Positions 1-8,954 of a stretch of 60,245 bases of DNA are shown in pieces (within the stretch, counting starts at the first letter, position 1; every line of letters begins with the position of its first letter). Where the stretch lies: NCBI GenBank assembly GCA_965262315.1, contig CBDHFJ010000007.1, positions 1-60,245 on the forward strand. Reading direction: 5' to 3'. Position numbers and translations under genes: made by a program. This DNA comes from JBCCFK01 sp965262315 (GTDB lineage: Bacteria > Actinomycetota > Acidimicrobiia > Acidimicrobiales > UBA8592). The notes under the pieces are model-generated. The model saw only the letters and a list, made by a program, of their open reading frames with translations, did no database searches and was not told the DNA's origin.

Positions 1-506
1 AGATGAGAACCGTCGGGCCTGGCGTAGTAGACCGCGCCCTTGTCGACCTCGCGCCGCCGCTGCTTCCCCAGGTCGGTGAACCAGAACCCGCCCGTCTCGT
101 CGAAGACGAGGTCGTTCGGCCCGCAGAGCCGGTCGCCGTCCAGTTCGGAGTAGAGCGTGCTGATCTCGCCGGTGTCGAGATCCACACGATCGATCGATCC
201 GGTGACGTACTCGGGCGACTGGTTGCTGCCGCTGGCCCGGTCGATCGGGAACCGCATCCCGTTGACCTCCGACCACAGGAAGCCACCGTTGTTGCAGACG
301 TACATGGCACCGTCGGGGCCGAGCGCGGCCCCGTTCGGGCCGGCCGACGCCGGGTTGCCCCAGTCGGCGATCACCTCGGTGGTCCCGTCCATCTGCACCC
401 GCGTGAGTCGAGGGCCGGCGATCTCGACGAGGATCACGCTGCCGTCGGCCATCACCACGGGCCCCTCGGGGAATGCGAGGCCGTCTGCGATCGTCGTCTG
501 CTCCAT
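1..506 (-). CDS. SMP-30/gluconolactonase-like beta-propeller protein, 3' end beyond window
   Basis: The minus strand is open from an ATG at 506 to the window edge, giving about 168 residues of the N-terminal part. The translation begins MEQTTIADGLAFPEGPVV and continues with GPNGAALGPDGAMYVCNN and GPNDLVFDETGGFWFTD. These are the repeated GPNG/GPND and DG-x-hydrophobic-YV blades of the SMP-30/gluconolactonase/LRE family, whose members hydrolyse sugar lactones or related esters with a divalent metal. The C-terminal half lies outside the window. It is divergently oriented to the acyl-CoA synthetase at 644, with about 140 bases between them. Substrate cannot be told. Confidence 0.8.
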   Translation of the reverse strand, partial: MEQTTIADGLAFPEGPVVMADGSVILVEIAGPRLTRVQMDGTTEVIADWGNPASAGPNGAALGPDGAMYVCNNGGFLWSEVNGMRFPIDRASGSNQSPEYVTGSIDRVDLDTGEISTLYSELDGDRLCGPNDLVFDETGGFWFTDLGKQRRREVDKGAVYYARPDGSH

Positions 507-643
507 GCTGCCGACGCTACTTCAGTGGACGCGGGCCCGACGGCGGCCGCTCGCTCGCGGGACCGGACCGCCGGCCCTCGAGTGGATCTGACGGCTCGTC
601 AGATGTGGTAGACCCAGCGGAAGACGACCACGGAGGGGATCCG

Positions 644-2196
644 ATGCCGTTGACCGCGCGCAACCTGTGGGAACTGGTCGAGACCCGCGCCACCGCGACT
701 CCCGACGCCGAGATGCTCGTGGACGAGACGGGCGAGCGGCTGACGTTTCGTGAGTTCCGAGATGCCGCCGAGCGCATGGCCGCCGGCTTCCACGACCTCG
801 GAGTCCGCGCCGGCGACGTCGTGACCTGGGAGCTGCCGACCTGGCTCGACACCGTGGTCCTGGCCGCTGCGCTGGCTCGCCTCGGTGCCGTCCAGAACCC
901 GATCATCGCCATCTACCGCGAACGCGAGGTCGGCTTCTGCGTCCGACAGGCCGAATCGACGCTGCTGGTGACGCTGGGGGCGACGCCGTCATTCGACTTC
1001 GGGGAGATGGGCCGCACCATCGCGGCCGACATCGATGGGCTCGAACACATCCAGGTCGAGCGCGGGTCGTTCCCCGCCGGCGACCCATCGGTGCTGCCGC
1101 CCGTGGGCGACGAGGACGGCACCGAGCTGCGATGGCTCTTCTACACGTCGGGCACGACATCGGACCCGAAGGGCGCGAAGCACACCCACGGGTCCGTGCA
1201 CGCCATCGGGCTGGCGATGGCGGAGCGCCTCGACGTGGTGGAGGGAGACCGCCCCGCGCTCGTGTTCCCGTTTCCCCACATCGGTGGCATCACCTGGCTG
1301 TTCTCTGCACTCCAGTTCGGCTGCGCGCTCCTGGCCGACGCGGCCTTCAACCCGGCCACCACGATCCCGTTGCTGTCACGAGAGGGCTGCACACATCCGG
1401 GCGCCGGCACCTCGTTCCACATGGCCTACCTCGCTGCGCAGCAAGCCGATCCGGACACCCCGCTGTTCCCGGCGATCAAGAACTTCCCAGGTGGCGGGGC
1501 GCCCAAGCCGCCCACCCTCCATCAGGAGATGAAGGCGGCGTTCGGCGGCACCGGCATCGTCTCTGGCTGGGGTCTGACGGAGGCGCCCATCCTGACGATG
1601 GGGGCCGACGCGGACCCCGACGACAAGCTCGCGATCACCGAGGGCAGGCCGATGCGGGCGTCGACCTCCGGGCGGTCACCGCCGACGGCACCGTGGCCGG
1701 TCCCGGCGAGGAGGGCGAACTTCGCGCCAAGGCGCCACAGCTGATGTTGGGATACCTCGACCCCTCCCTCGACGCGGAGGCGTTCGACGACGACGGCTAC
1801 TTCCGGACCGGCGATCTCGGCGTCATCGACGAGGACGGCTACGTCGTCATCTCCGGCCGACTCAAGGACGTGATCATCCGCCACGGCGAGAACATCTCGG
1901 CCAAGGAGGTCGAGGACCTGCTCTTCGAGCATCCTCGGGTCCAGGACGTCGCGGTGATCGGCCTGCCCGACCAGGTGACGGGGGAGCGGGCATGCGCCGT
2001 CGTGTCGACGCCCGACGGTCAGGCGCCGCTCGACATGGACACGATGCGGGAGTTCCTGGTGAGGACCGGTCTCCGCAAGAACGCCATCCCGGAACAGATC
2101 GAGCACGTCGCGGTCGTTCCCCGGAACCCATCGGGCAAGATCACCAAGAAGGTGCTCCAGGAACAGTTCGCGGACGCTCCCTTCAGTCGCGGCTGA
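644..2196 (+). pseudogene. AMP-dependent acyl-CoA synthetase (fatty-acid CoA ligase), frameshifted
   Basis: An ANL-superfamily ligase that would activate a carboxylic acid to its CoA thioester through an acyl-adenylate. The ATG at 644 follows a GGAGGGG ribosome site. Motifs visible are the phosphate loop LFYTSGTTSDPKG, the GWGLTEAP adenine motif, YFRTGDLGVIDEDGY, GRLKDVIIRHGENIS and the C-terminal catalytic-lysine motif PSGKITKKVL. The reading frame breaks near 1655: restoring one C would give GRPMPGVDLRAV, the expected family sequence, and a 517-residue protein of normal length. The broken frame runs to a stop at 1744. It could be a sequencing error or a recent null mutation. It lies beside acyl-CoA and steroid-like catabolic genes. 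The end overlaps the convergent oxidoreductase gene by 14 bases. Confidence 0.85.
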
Positions 2197-3223
2197 CCGC
2201 GGCGTGGCTGACCGTGGTGCGGTACTGCGTTGCCAGGTCGGTGAGGAGTTCGGCCCGGGCGAGTGTGGGTATCGACAGGGCGATGCGGTCGGCGATGTCG
2301 CCGAACCGGGTGTGCAGCTCGGCGGCGACCTCGCCGGGCGTGCCCACGATCGCCAGCGTGCTCACCTGCTCGTCGTCGTAGCGGTCACCCAGTTCAGCCC
2401 AGCGGTCGGTACGGGTGAGCTCCCGCAGCTCGGGCTGGAGGTCACCCCACCCGTGGAGATCGAGGACCGGCCGGTACGCCGGCGTGGACCCGTAGAACCC
2501 CAGCATGCCACGGACGGTGGCGTGCGCCCGCTCCCGCTCGTCGTCGGTCTCGTGCAGCCCGACGATGGCGCCCACGACGGTGGTCACATCGGCGGCCTGC
2601 CTGCCCCCCTTCGGCGAGGCCGGCTTCGAGGTTGGGCAGGTTCGCCTCGAGGACATGACGCCGTGACGTGAACGGATGGATCAACAGGCCGTCGGCGACT
2701 TCGCCGGCGAGCGCGGTCATCCGTGGGCCCAGTGCGGCCAGCCAGATCGGGGGTGGGCCGTGGTCGAGCGGCGGCGGGGTCAGGGTGGGCGGCATGAGCG
2801 TGTGCCGGGTCCAGCGTCCTTCGAACGCCAGCGGTGTTCCGTGTTGCCAGGTGTCGAAGATCGCTCGGGTCGCGGCGATCGTCTCGCGCATCTGCGCCAG
2901 TGGGCGTTCCCAGGTGGCGCCGTAGCGGCGCTCGACGTGCGCCCGCACCTGGGTGCCGAGACCCAGGGCGAATCGGCCACCGGTCAGTCGCTGCAGGTCC
3001 CACGCCTGCGTGGCCAGGTGGAGGGGGCTCCTGGCAGGGCCACGGCGATGTTGGTGTACAGCGTGCCGGAGAACACCGGTGCCGCAGCGACGATCGGCAG
3101 GAACGGGTCGCTGGCCCCTTCGTAGGTGAACCCGCCGGCGACACCCGCCTCGTCCAGCGCTGCGGCCTGCGCCGGCGTCCGTGCGAGGTCGCCACCGATC
3201 AGGGCGTCGAGGACCGCGGTCAT
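2183..3223 (-). pseudogene. LLM-class F420-dependent oxidoreductase, two frameshifts
   Basis: Three overlapping minus-strand frames together read as one luciferase-like monooxygenase-fold protein of about 346 residues. The N-terminus is MTAVLDALIGGDLARTPAQA, the middle RYGATWERPLAQMRETI and PPIWLAALGPRMTALAGEVA, and the C-terminus VGTPGEVAAELHTRFGDIAD. This is the pattern of F420-dependent (or flavin-dependent) actinobacterial oxidoreductases. Two single-base errors break it. One base is missing near 3034, where the next frame continues with the expected RSPLHLATQAWDLQ. One base is extra in a run of six C at 2604-2609. The two indels compensate in length. The homopolymer indel favours a sequencing error, but decay is possible. 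Substrate unknown. Confidence 0.8.
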
Positions 3224-3367
3224 GTCGGCGACCCTACCGGTGGTCGGGGCGCGGGCGGGCACCCGGGGTGACGGCAACGTCACCGCTGGTGTGGTTGCGC
3301 TGGTTCCTCCGAGCTTTCCTGCTCTGCACGTCTGTCCGCAGCGAGCGCCACTGCCTACCAAGGGGGA

Positions 3368-4226
3368 GTGCTGACGGGACGTTCCGTGAAGTCGGTCGTG
3401 GTCACGGCCTCGGTGGCGGTCGCCGCCATCGTTGCTTCACCGACCGACCTCGCGCCGGCGTCCGCCCCGATCGACGCCCAGGTGCTGGGCCAGGTCGAGG
3501 TCCGGGAGCGGGCGTCCGCCTCGTCGGATGGGCGATCGACGAGTTCTGCGGACCCTGCTCCCGGCCTCACGGAGTCGCTCGGAGCCGTCGAGCGTCCGAC
3601 CTCGGTGCCGTCGGCCGTCGCCGACGAGGGCGGCCGTCCCCGCGCCGACACCGGTGGTCATCCCGACCCCGCTCGAACCGTCGCCCACGGTGGCGCCCCT
3701 GCCCACACCGAGCCCCGCGCCGACGCCTGCATCGGCTCCCGCCACCCCGACGCCGACTTCGGCTCCCGCACGGCCCGAGCAGGTGGCCGATGGCGGCGGG
3801 CTCGAGGAGCAGGCGCTCGCGATGATCTCGTACCCGTGGCTCGACCGGTTGCCCGGCTGGCGCATCGAGTTCCTCACCGACGGCAACGGCGTCCGCGGTC
3901 TGACGTACTCGGTGGAGCGCCGGATCGAGGTCTTCGTCCGGCCTGACGACACCGCATGGGACGTGGCCCGAGTCGTGGCCCACGAGCTCGGCCACGCGGT
4001 CGATCTCACGTACAACGACACGGGGGTACGGCAACGGTGGCGGGAGCAACGGGCGATCCCGGACGACGCGCCCTGGTGGCCGGGCTCGGGAGCGGCCGAC
4101 TTCGCGACCGGGGCGGGAGACTTCGCGGAGTGCTTCGCCACCTGGCAGGTCGGCTCGGCGTCACTGTCGACCGTCGCCGGCGCGTGCAACGACGAGGACC
4201 TCGCCCTCGTGGCATCCCTCGGCTGA
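3368..4226 (+). pseudogene. Secreted HExxH metallopeptidase-like protein, frameshifted
   Basis: The N-terminus from a GTG at 3368 is a signal peptide with a hydrophobic core (SVVVTASVAVAAIVA, then an A-x-A region). The C-terminal half is a compact domain with HELGHAVDLTYND, a gluzincin-type HExxH zinc site, and GDFAECFATW, whose Glu may be the third ligand. A Pro/Thr/Ala-rich linker joins them. The two halves are in different frames. One extra G near 3628-3630 (GAGGGCGG) accounts for the switch from ADEG to AAVPAPTPVV, and removing it gives a 285-residue protein. The start could instead be the GTG at 3386. No substrate can be inferred. Similar small secreted HExxH proteins are common and uncharacterised in actinobacteria. 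Confidence 0.7.
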
Positions 4227-4227
4227 A

Positions 4228-4331
4228 CCCCCTCGTCTCGGGGGCGGATCTCGAGGTCAGTCAGCCCCCTCGTCTCGGGGGCGGATCTCGAGGTCAGTCG
4301 GCCCAGTCGTCTCGGGAGCGGATCTCGTCGG
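4228..4331. repeat. 37-bp tandem repeat made from the 3' end of the DUF983 gene
   Basis: Two near-identical 37-base units start at 4228 and 4265 (CCCCCTCGTCTCGGGGGCGG then ATCTCGAGGTCAGTC). A third, diverged unit from 4302 is the actual C-terminal coding end of the DUF983 gene on the minus strand. In minus-strand translation the copies read EIRPRDEG, resembling the gene's own EIRSRDDWAD. The array sits between two convergent genes, so it probably arose by duplication of the gene tail and stop codon into the intergenic gap. Confidence 0.8.
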
Positions 4332-4635
4332 GCTCGGCCGGGCGCATCAGCAGGTCGACGGCCAGCCACAGCGTCTTCGAGAACGGGTAGAAGGCGATCG
4401 GCACCGGCGCGTAGGCGAGCGCCACGAGGAAGACCCAGGGCCCGCGGGGCACGTCCGGGTAGGTCGCAACGAAGAACACGACCACGCCGATGAACAACAG
4501 CCCGAAGCTCAGGATCGTGTTCATGCCGACGGCACCGACGAACATGCCGGGCTGCCGTTCGAACACCAGACCGCACCGCGGGCACTCGTCGAGCATGTGC
4601 ACCCATCGTCGGAACAGGCCGCGACGGCCGCACAC
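4294..4635 (-). CDS. DUF983 family small membrane protein
   Basis: The protein contains the DUF983 pattern: CGRRGLFRRWVHMLDECPRCG, followed by two hydrophobic segments at about residues 36-56 and 65-87 (ILSFGLLFIGVVVFFVA and WVFLVALAYAPVPIAFY). The family is membrane-bound with an N-terminal cysteine pair likely to bind zinc; its function is unknown. The GTG at 4635 is the only start in frame after an upstream stop, yet the in-frame sequence before it (TLGRGATLGCG) also looks like family sequence and supplies the first cysteine. The true start may therefore be the ATG at 4720 in another frame, joined through an indel near 4680-4700. The 3' end is duplicated downstream. Confidence 0.65.
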   Translation of the reverse strand: MCGRRGLFRRWVHMLDECPRCGLVFERQPGMFVGAVGMNTILSFGLLFIGVVVFFVATYPDVPRGPWVFLVALAYAPVPIAFYPFSKTLWLAVDLLMRPAEPDEIRSRDDWAD

Positions 4636-4819
4636 ACCGCACCCCAGGGTGGCGCCGCGGCCCAGGGTCCGGAGCTGGTCGGTGGCCCGACGGCCGCGGT
4701 GCTGGTGCGGTGGAGGTCATCGACCGCCACCGTAGCGAGCGGCGCCGTCTGCCCCGCCGTGCCACTAGTCTCGCTGGCGCATCTGATGACCCGTCAGATC
4801 CGTCGAACGGAGCCGCGAC

Positions 4820-5272
4820 GTGACCGAACCCGACGACCGCCTGTCCGCCCCACTGGTCCTCGAGTATCCCTTCACCCGTACCACCGGGCCCGTGATCGGC
4901 GCCTTCATGACGGGCCTGCGAGAGGGCATGATCTGCGGCTCCCGTCGCGCCGACGGCACCGTCCTGGTGCCGGCGTGTGAATACGATCCGATCACCGCCG
5001 AAGCGCTCACCGAGGTGGTCGAGGTCGGCCAGACCGGGACGGTCACGACCTGGACCTGGGTCGACCCGCCCCGCCCCCAGAGCCCGTGGGATCGGCCACA
5101 CGCGCTGGCGATGATCCAGCTGGACGGCGCCGACACCGCGTTCCTGCACGGCGTCCTCGTCGAGGCACCGTCCGAGATGACCACCGGTATGCGGGTGGCG
5201 GCTCGGTGGCGCGACGACCGCGAGGGCCACATCAGCGACATCGAGGGCTTCGTGCCCGAGGAGGCGTCGTGA
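4820..5272 (+). CDS. DUF35 OB-fold protein (acyl-CoA-associated), first of pair
   Basis: A 150-residue protein starting at GTG 4820. It shows the DUF35 OB-fold pattern: a GLREGMICGSRRADGTVLVP strand pair, then EVVEVGQTGTVTTWTWV, ALAMIQLDGADTAFLHGVL and GMRVAARWRDDREGHISDI. DUF35 proteins are accessory subunits of thiolase-fold or MaoC-like enzymes; the C-terminal domain of ChsH2, which partners the Ltp2 aldolase in steroid side-chain degradation, is the best-known case. The usual CxxC...CxxC zinc ribbon is not present; only two isolated cysteines remain. The stop overlaps the GTG of the next gene (GTGA), which suggests translational coupling in one operon with the two thiolase-like genes. Confidence 0.85.
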   Translation: MTEPDDRLSAPLVLEYPFTRTTGPVIGAFMTGLREGMICGSRRADGTVLVPACEYDPITAEALTEVVEVGQTGTVTTWTWVDPPRPQSPWDRPHALAMIQLDGADTAFLHGVLVEAPSEMTTGMRVAARWRDDREGHISDIEGFVPEEAS

Positions 5273-5817
5273 GCGAGCTGTCTCTCCCATCGAAGCTCCG
5301 GGGAGCGGAGGCGGTGCAGTCGATCCGCACCCCGATCCGGATGGAGTACACGTACACGCCAGGGGTCGCAGCCCAGCACTATCTGCACGCGTTCGCGGAC
5401 AAGAGGATCATGGGCGGTGTGTCGCCGGTGGACGGCGCCGTGTTCGTGCCGCCACGAGGCGTGGATCCTCGCCACGGCGTGGCCACGACCGACTACGTCG
5501 AGTTGGCCCACACGGGCCACGTGGGGTCGTACTGTGTCACGAAGGTCCCGATCCCGGGTCGCGACGACCTGGCCCTGCCGTACATCTCGGCCTGGATCTT
5601 CCTCGACGGGGCCAACATCGGTTTCCTCAGCCTGGTGGGTGAGATCGATCCGGCCGAGTGCCGCATCGGACTCCGCGTCGAGGCCGTCTGGAAGGCCGAC
5701 GACGAGCTCGGTCGAACCGCCGAGAACATCCGCTGGTGGCGTCCGACCGGCGAGCCCGACGTCCCGTTCGAGCGGGCCGGCGTCCGCAGCTGGCAGGGCG
5801 GTGGCGGCGATGCGTGA
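5269..5817 (+). CDS. DUF35 OB-fold protein, second of pair
   Basis: A 182-residue paralogue of the preceding protein, starting at the GTG that overlaps its stop. The DUF35 pattern recurs: HAFADKRIMGGVSPVDGAVFVPPRG, then YVELAHTGHVGSYCVTKV and ISAWIFLDGANIGFLSLVGE, ending with GLRVEAVWK. There is no zinc-ribbon cysteine set. An N-terminal extension of about 40 residues distinguishes it from the first copy. Its stop lies inside the next gene (8-base overlap). With two DUF35 and two thiolase-fold genes in a row, a hetero-oligomeric complex of both pairs is the simplest inference. Confidence 0.85.
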   Translation: MSELSLPSKLRGAEAVQSIRTPIRMEYTYTPGVAAQHYLHAFADKRIMGGVSPVDGAVFVPPRGVDPRHGVATTDYVELAHTGHVGSYCVTKVPIPGRDDLALPYISAWIFLDGANIGFLSLVGEIDPAECRIGLRVEAVWKADDELGRTAENIRWWRPTGEPDVPFERAGVRSWQGGGGDA

Positions 5818-6823
5818 GGTCGCGGTGGTGTCCGTCGCCTCCCGACAGGAGCCACGGACGCTCGACACCGAGCCCGAGCTGATGATTCCACTGATCAACG
5901 CGGCCCGCGACGCCGTCGGCCTCAGCCAGCAGGACATCGGGTTCACGTGCTCGGGCAGCTCCGACTTCCTCGCCGGCCAGGCGTTCTCGTTCGTGATGAC
6001 CCTCGATGCGGTCGGGCCGGTCCCGCCCATCTCGGAGTCCCACGTCGAGATGGACGGCGCCTGGGCGTTGTACGAGGCGTGGGTGAAGCTCCAGATCGGC
6101 GACATCGACACCGCGCTCGTCTACAGCTACGGCAAACCGTCGCCCGGGTCGCTCCGCGACGTGCTGTCGACCCAGCTCGACCCGTACCACCTGGCGCCCC
6201 TGTGGCCCGACGCGTTCGCGCTGGGCGGGCTCCAGGCCAGGGCCCTGCTCGATGCCGGAATCACCAGCACCGAGGAACTGGCCGGGGTTGCCGTGCGCGC
6301 CGGCAAGGTCGACTCGGTCGAGGAGTATCTGGCGCAACCCGTGGTGGCCGACCCGCTCCGGGCCGCCGACTGCCCGTCGTCGGCAGACGGCGGCGTGGCG
6401 GTGGTACTCGCCGCGGGCGACCGCGCCAACGAGCTCACCGACCGTCCCGCGTGGATCCGCGGCATCGACCACCGGATCGACGCCCACCACTTCGGCGTCC
6501 GCGACCTCACCACGGCGCCGTCGGCAGCCCTCGCAGCCGACAAGGCCGGGGTCGGGGCCGACAAGGTGGACCTGGCCGAGCTGCACGCGTCGTTCACGAC
6601 CCACGACGTGATCCTGCGCCGCGCCCTCCGTTTGGGCGACGACGTCACCATCTCGCCCGATGGTGGTGCCCTGGCCGCCGACACGATGATGGCGTCGGGC
6701 CTGCTACGCATCGGGGCGGCCGCCCAGGCGATCGCCGACGGTCGGGTCGACCGGGCGGTCGCACACGCCGCCGCCGGTCCGCTGCTGCAACAGAACCTGG
6801 TCTGCGTCCTGGAGGGTGCGTGA
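5810..6823 (+). CDS. Thiolase-fold protein (SCP2-thiolase/Ltp2-like), first
   Basis: A 337-residue thiolase-superfamily protein from ATG 5810. Recognisable elements are the N-terminal half with TCSGSSDFLAGQ, the DTALVYSYGKPSPGS strand-turn typical of SCP2-type thiolases, CPSSADGGVAVVLAAGD, LAELHASFTTHDVILRRAL in place of the HDCF motif, SPDGGALAADTMMASGL and the C-terminal QNLVCVLEG. At the place of the acyl-accepting Cys the sequence reads SHVEMDGAWAL, with no cysteine visible. That is the pattern of non-thiolytic members such as the Ltp2 retro-aldolase, which works with a DUF35 partner. I infer a C-C bond-cleaving or forming enzyme on CoA thioesters, possibly of steroid or branched chains. 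It is coupled at both ends to neighbouring genes. Confidence 0.85.
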   Translation: MREVAVVSVASRQEPRTLDTEPELMIPLINAARDAVGLSQQDIGFTCSGSSDFLAGQAFSFVMTLDAVGPVPPISESHVEMDGAWALYEAWVKLQIGDIDTALVYSYGKPSPGSLRDVLSTQLDPYHLAPLWPDAFALGGLQARALLDAGITSTEELAGVAVRAGKVDSVEEYLAQPVVADPLRAADCPSSADGGVAVVLAAGDRANELTDRPAWIRGIDHRIDAHHFGVRDLTTAPSAALAADKAGVGADKVDLAELHASFTTHDVILRRALRLGDDVTISPDGGALAADTMMASGLLRIGAAAQAIADGRVDRAVAHAAAGPLLQQNLVCVLEGA

Positions 6824-7992
6824 TGGGTGCCGGAGGAGAGCTGGCCGCGGTCGTCGGGGTCGGCATGACGAAGTTCTCGTCCACCCGGGGGGACGTGTCG
6901 ATGCCGGGCCTGGTCCGAGAGGCCGCCCTGCGCGCCCTCGAGGACGCCGGGATGACCTGGGACGACATCGACGCGGTGGTGATGGGGAAGGCGCCCGACT
7001 TCTTCGAGGGCGTGATGATGCCCGAGATCTTCCTCGCCGAGTCGCTCGGATGTGTCGGCAAGCCGATGTTGCGCGTCCACACCGCCGGGTCCGTGGGCGG
7101 GTCGACGTCGCTGGTCGCCGCCTCGCTCGTCCAGAGCGGCGTCCACCAGCGGGTCCTGACCGTGGCCTGGGAGAAGCAGAGCGAGTCGAACGCGATGTGG
7201 GCGCTCAGCCTCCCGCAACCGTTCCAGATGTCGGTCAACGCCGGCGCCGGTGGGTACTTCTCGCCCATCATCCGCCAGTACATGGTCGACAGCGGCGCAC
7301 CCGAGCTGATCGGCTGCATGGTGGCGTTCAAGGACCGCCAGCAGGCGCTGAAGAACCCGTACGCCCACTTGCATCAACCGGACCTGACCTTCGATCAGGT
7401 CGTCGAATCGCCGATGCTGTGGGAGCCGATCCGCTATTCCGAGACGTGCCCGTCGTCCGACGGGGCCTGCGCCATGGTGATCGTCAACGAGGCGGTTGGC
7501 GACACGGTCGCGGCCCCGGCCTGGATCCACGCGGGCGCCATGCGGTCCGAGGCCAACAACTTCCCGGGTCGCGACGAGGTGAACCCGGCAGCGAGCCGCG
7601 AGTGCGTCGCCGACCTGTGGGCCCAGGCCGGCATCACCGATCCGAGGAACCAGATCGACGCCGTGGAGATGTACGTGCCGTTCTCCTGGTACGAGCCGAT
7701 GTGGCTCGAGAGCCTCGGCTTCGCCGAGCGGGGACAGGGTTGGCGGATGGTCGAGGACGGCTCGACCCGTCTCGACGGCGGCGACCTGCCGGTCAACGCG
7801 TCCGGTGGCGTCCTGTCGTCGAACCCGATCGGCGCCTCGGGCATGATCCGCTTCGCCGAGGCCGCGCTCCAGGTCCGGGGGATGGCCGGGGAGCACCAGG
7901 TCGCCGACGCACGCACGGCCCTGGGCCACGCCTACGGCGGCGGCGCGCAGTACTTCGCGATGTGGGTGGTCGGCGCGGACAAGCCGTCCTGA
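6823..7992 (+). CDS. Thiolase-fold protein (SCP2-thiolase-like), second
   Basis: A 389-residue thiolase-superfamily protein whose ATG shares one base with the preceding TGA (TGATG). The family features are the N-terminal AAVVGVGMTKFSS, the ALEDAGMTWDDIDAVVMGK helix and strand, RVHTAGSVGGSTSLVAA at the nucleophile turn, YSETCPSSDGACAMVIVNE, and the C-terminal VNASGGVLSSNPIGASG (equivalent of N-x-x-GG-x-x-x-G-H-P-x-G-A-x-G). The nucleophilic cysteine position holds Ser/Val rather than Cys and the usual His of the GHP motif is Asn, so classical thiolysis is unlikely. It probably pairs with the preceding homologue and the DUF35 proteins. Confidence 0.85.
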   Translation: MGAGGELAAVVGVGMTKFSSTRGDVSMPGLVREAALRALEDAGMTWDDIDAVVMGKAPDFFEGVMMPEIFLAESLGCVGKPMLRVHTAGSVGGSTSLVAASLVQSGVHQRVLTVAWEKQSESNAMWALSLPQPFQMSVNAGAGGYFSPIIRQYMVDSGAPELIGCMVAFKDRQQALKNPYAHLHQPDLTFDQVVESPMLWEPIRYSETCPSSDGACAMVIVNEAVGDTVAAPAWIHAGAMRSEANNFPGRDEVNPAASRECVADLWAQAGITDPRNQIDAVEMYVPFSWYEPMWLESLGFAERGQGWRMVEDGSTRLDGGDLPVNASGGVLSSNPIGASGMIRFAEAALQVRGMAGEHQVADARTALGHAYGGGAQYFAMWVVGADKPS

Positions 7993-8048
7993 CGCCCCGG
8001 CCGGCCGCCTGGCGCGGCGGCACCCGCTCGCTGGGGCATGATGTGCCC

Positions 8049-8690
8049 GTGATCGCCCGTCTCCTCGGTGCCGTGCTGACGGCCGCGCTGCTCGCCGCCG
8101 GGTGCGGCGGAAGCGACGACGGTGATCTCGAGGTCTACTGCCAATTGGTCAACGATGGGGTCGGCACCGAGACCGGCGAGTTCGACGCCCTGGCCGAGGT
8201 CGCGCCTCCCGAGATCCGCGACGCCGTGACCGAGCTGGGCAACACCACCCGCAACTTCGACGAGATCGAGGAGATCGACGAGTTGTTCGACGCCGCCTTC
8301 GACCCCGACGCCCAGGCGGCTCGACGGGAGTTCGAGGAACACGCCGAGTCCGTGTGCGACTACGAGGCGCCGGTCGAGGAGGAGGAGCTGCGCCGGTCCT
8401 CGCTCAGCATCGAACTGCGCGAGTACGTGGCCGACAACTTCAGCGCGGACGAGTGGCCGAGCAAGGTCACCTATCGCGTCGAGCAGGTGACCGACGGCCA
8501 GATCTTCGACGTGACCGCCACCTTCCTCAGCGAGCCCCAGGACGACGAGCCCTTGGATGTGTGTTCCGCGCTCGGCGCGTGGCTGTACTCGGTGATTCGG
8601 GGCGCGGGTGAGGTCTCGGTCGAGTTCCGGGGTGACGTGGTCGCCGAGCGCCTCGGTCGGACCGCCGGCTGCGAGGTCCCCGAGGCCTGA
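8049..8690 (+). CDS. Uncharacterised acidic lipoprotein
   Basis: A 213-residue protein with a short charged N-terminus, a hydrophobic stretch and the lipobox LLAAGCGG, so it should be exported and anchored through a lipid-modified cysteine near residue 17. The mature part is strongly acidic (many Glu/Asp, for example EEIDELFDAAFDPDAQ) and contains four further cysteines that could form disulfides. I recognise no domain. The GTG at 8049 gives the best signal peptide; a GTG two codons upstream is equally in frame. It follows the thiolase cluster by 56 bases and may be separately expressed. Confidence 0.75.
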   Translation: MIARLLGAVLTAALLAAGCGGSDDGDLEVYCQLVNDGVGTETGEFDALAEVAPPEIRDAVTELGNTTRNFDEIEEIDELFDAAFDPDAQAARREFEEHAESVCDYEAPVEEEELRRSSLSIELREYVADNFSADEWPSKVTYRVEQVTDGQIFDVTATFLSEPQDDEPLDVCSALGAWLYSVIRGAGEVSVEFRGDVVAERLGRTAGCEVPEA

Positions 8691-8753
8691 CTCCGTCGCC
8701 GGGCTGGCACGGCGTGTATCGTTTCGGCCGAACCGAGACCTGGAGGACACCCC

Positions 8754-8954
8754 ATGGGATACCGAGTAGTCGTCGATTTCGACCTGTGCGAGAGCAACGC
8801 GATCTGCATGCAGATCGCTCCCGAGGTCTTCGAGGTCCGCGATGACGACTTCCTGTATGTCCTCAACGAGACCCCCGACGAGGACATGCGCGCCAAGGTC
8901 GAGGAGTCGGTCCAGCGCTGCCCCAAGCAGGCGATCTCGATCGCCGAGGACTGA
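8754..8954 (+). CDS. 3Fe-4S ferredoxin
   Basis: A 66-residue acidic ferredoxin with a GGAG ribosome site eight bases before its ATG. The cluster ligands are Cys12 and Cys18 (DLCESNAICMQIAPEVFEV) and a third Cys near residue 57 in QRCPKQAISI. The position of a fourth ligand is taken by a non-cysteine residue, which is the single 3Fe-4S pattern of P450- and oxygenase-linked actinobacterial ferredoxins. It is followed directly by a ferredoxin reductase gene (stop and TTG start adjacent), so the two form an electron-transfer pair from NAD(P)H. No cytochrome P450 or oxygenase terminal enzyme lies next to them. Confidence 0.92.
   Translation: MGYRVVVDFDLCESNAICMQIAPEVFEVRDDDFLYVLNETPDEDMRAKVEESVQRCPKQAISIAED

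Noticed and set aside
1600..1750. Programmed frameshifting in the acyl-CoA synthetase
   Set aside because: No slippery heptamer or stimulatory structure is evident, and such genes are normally in one frame. A one-base deletion explains it more simply.
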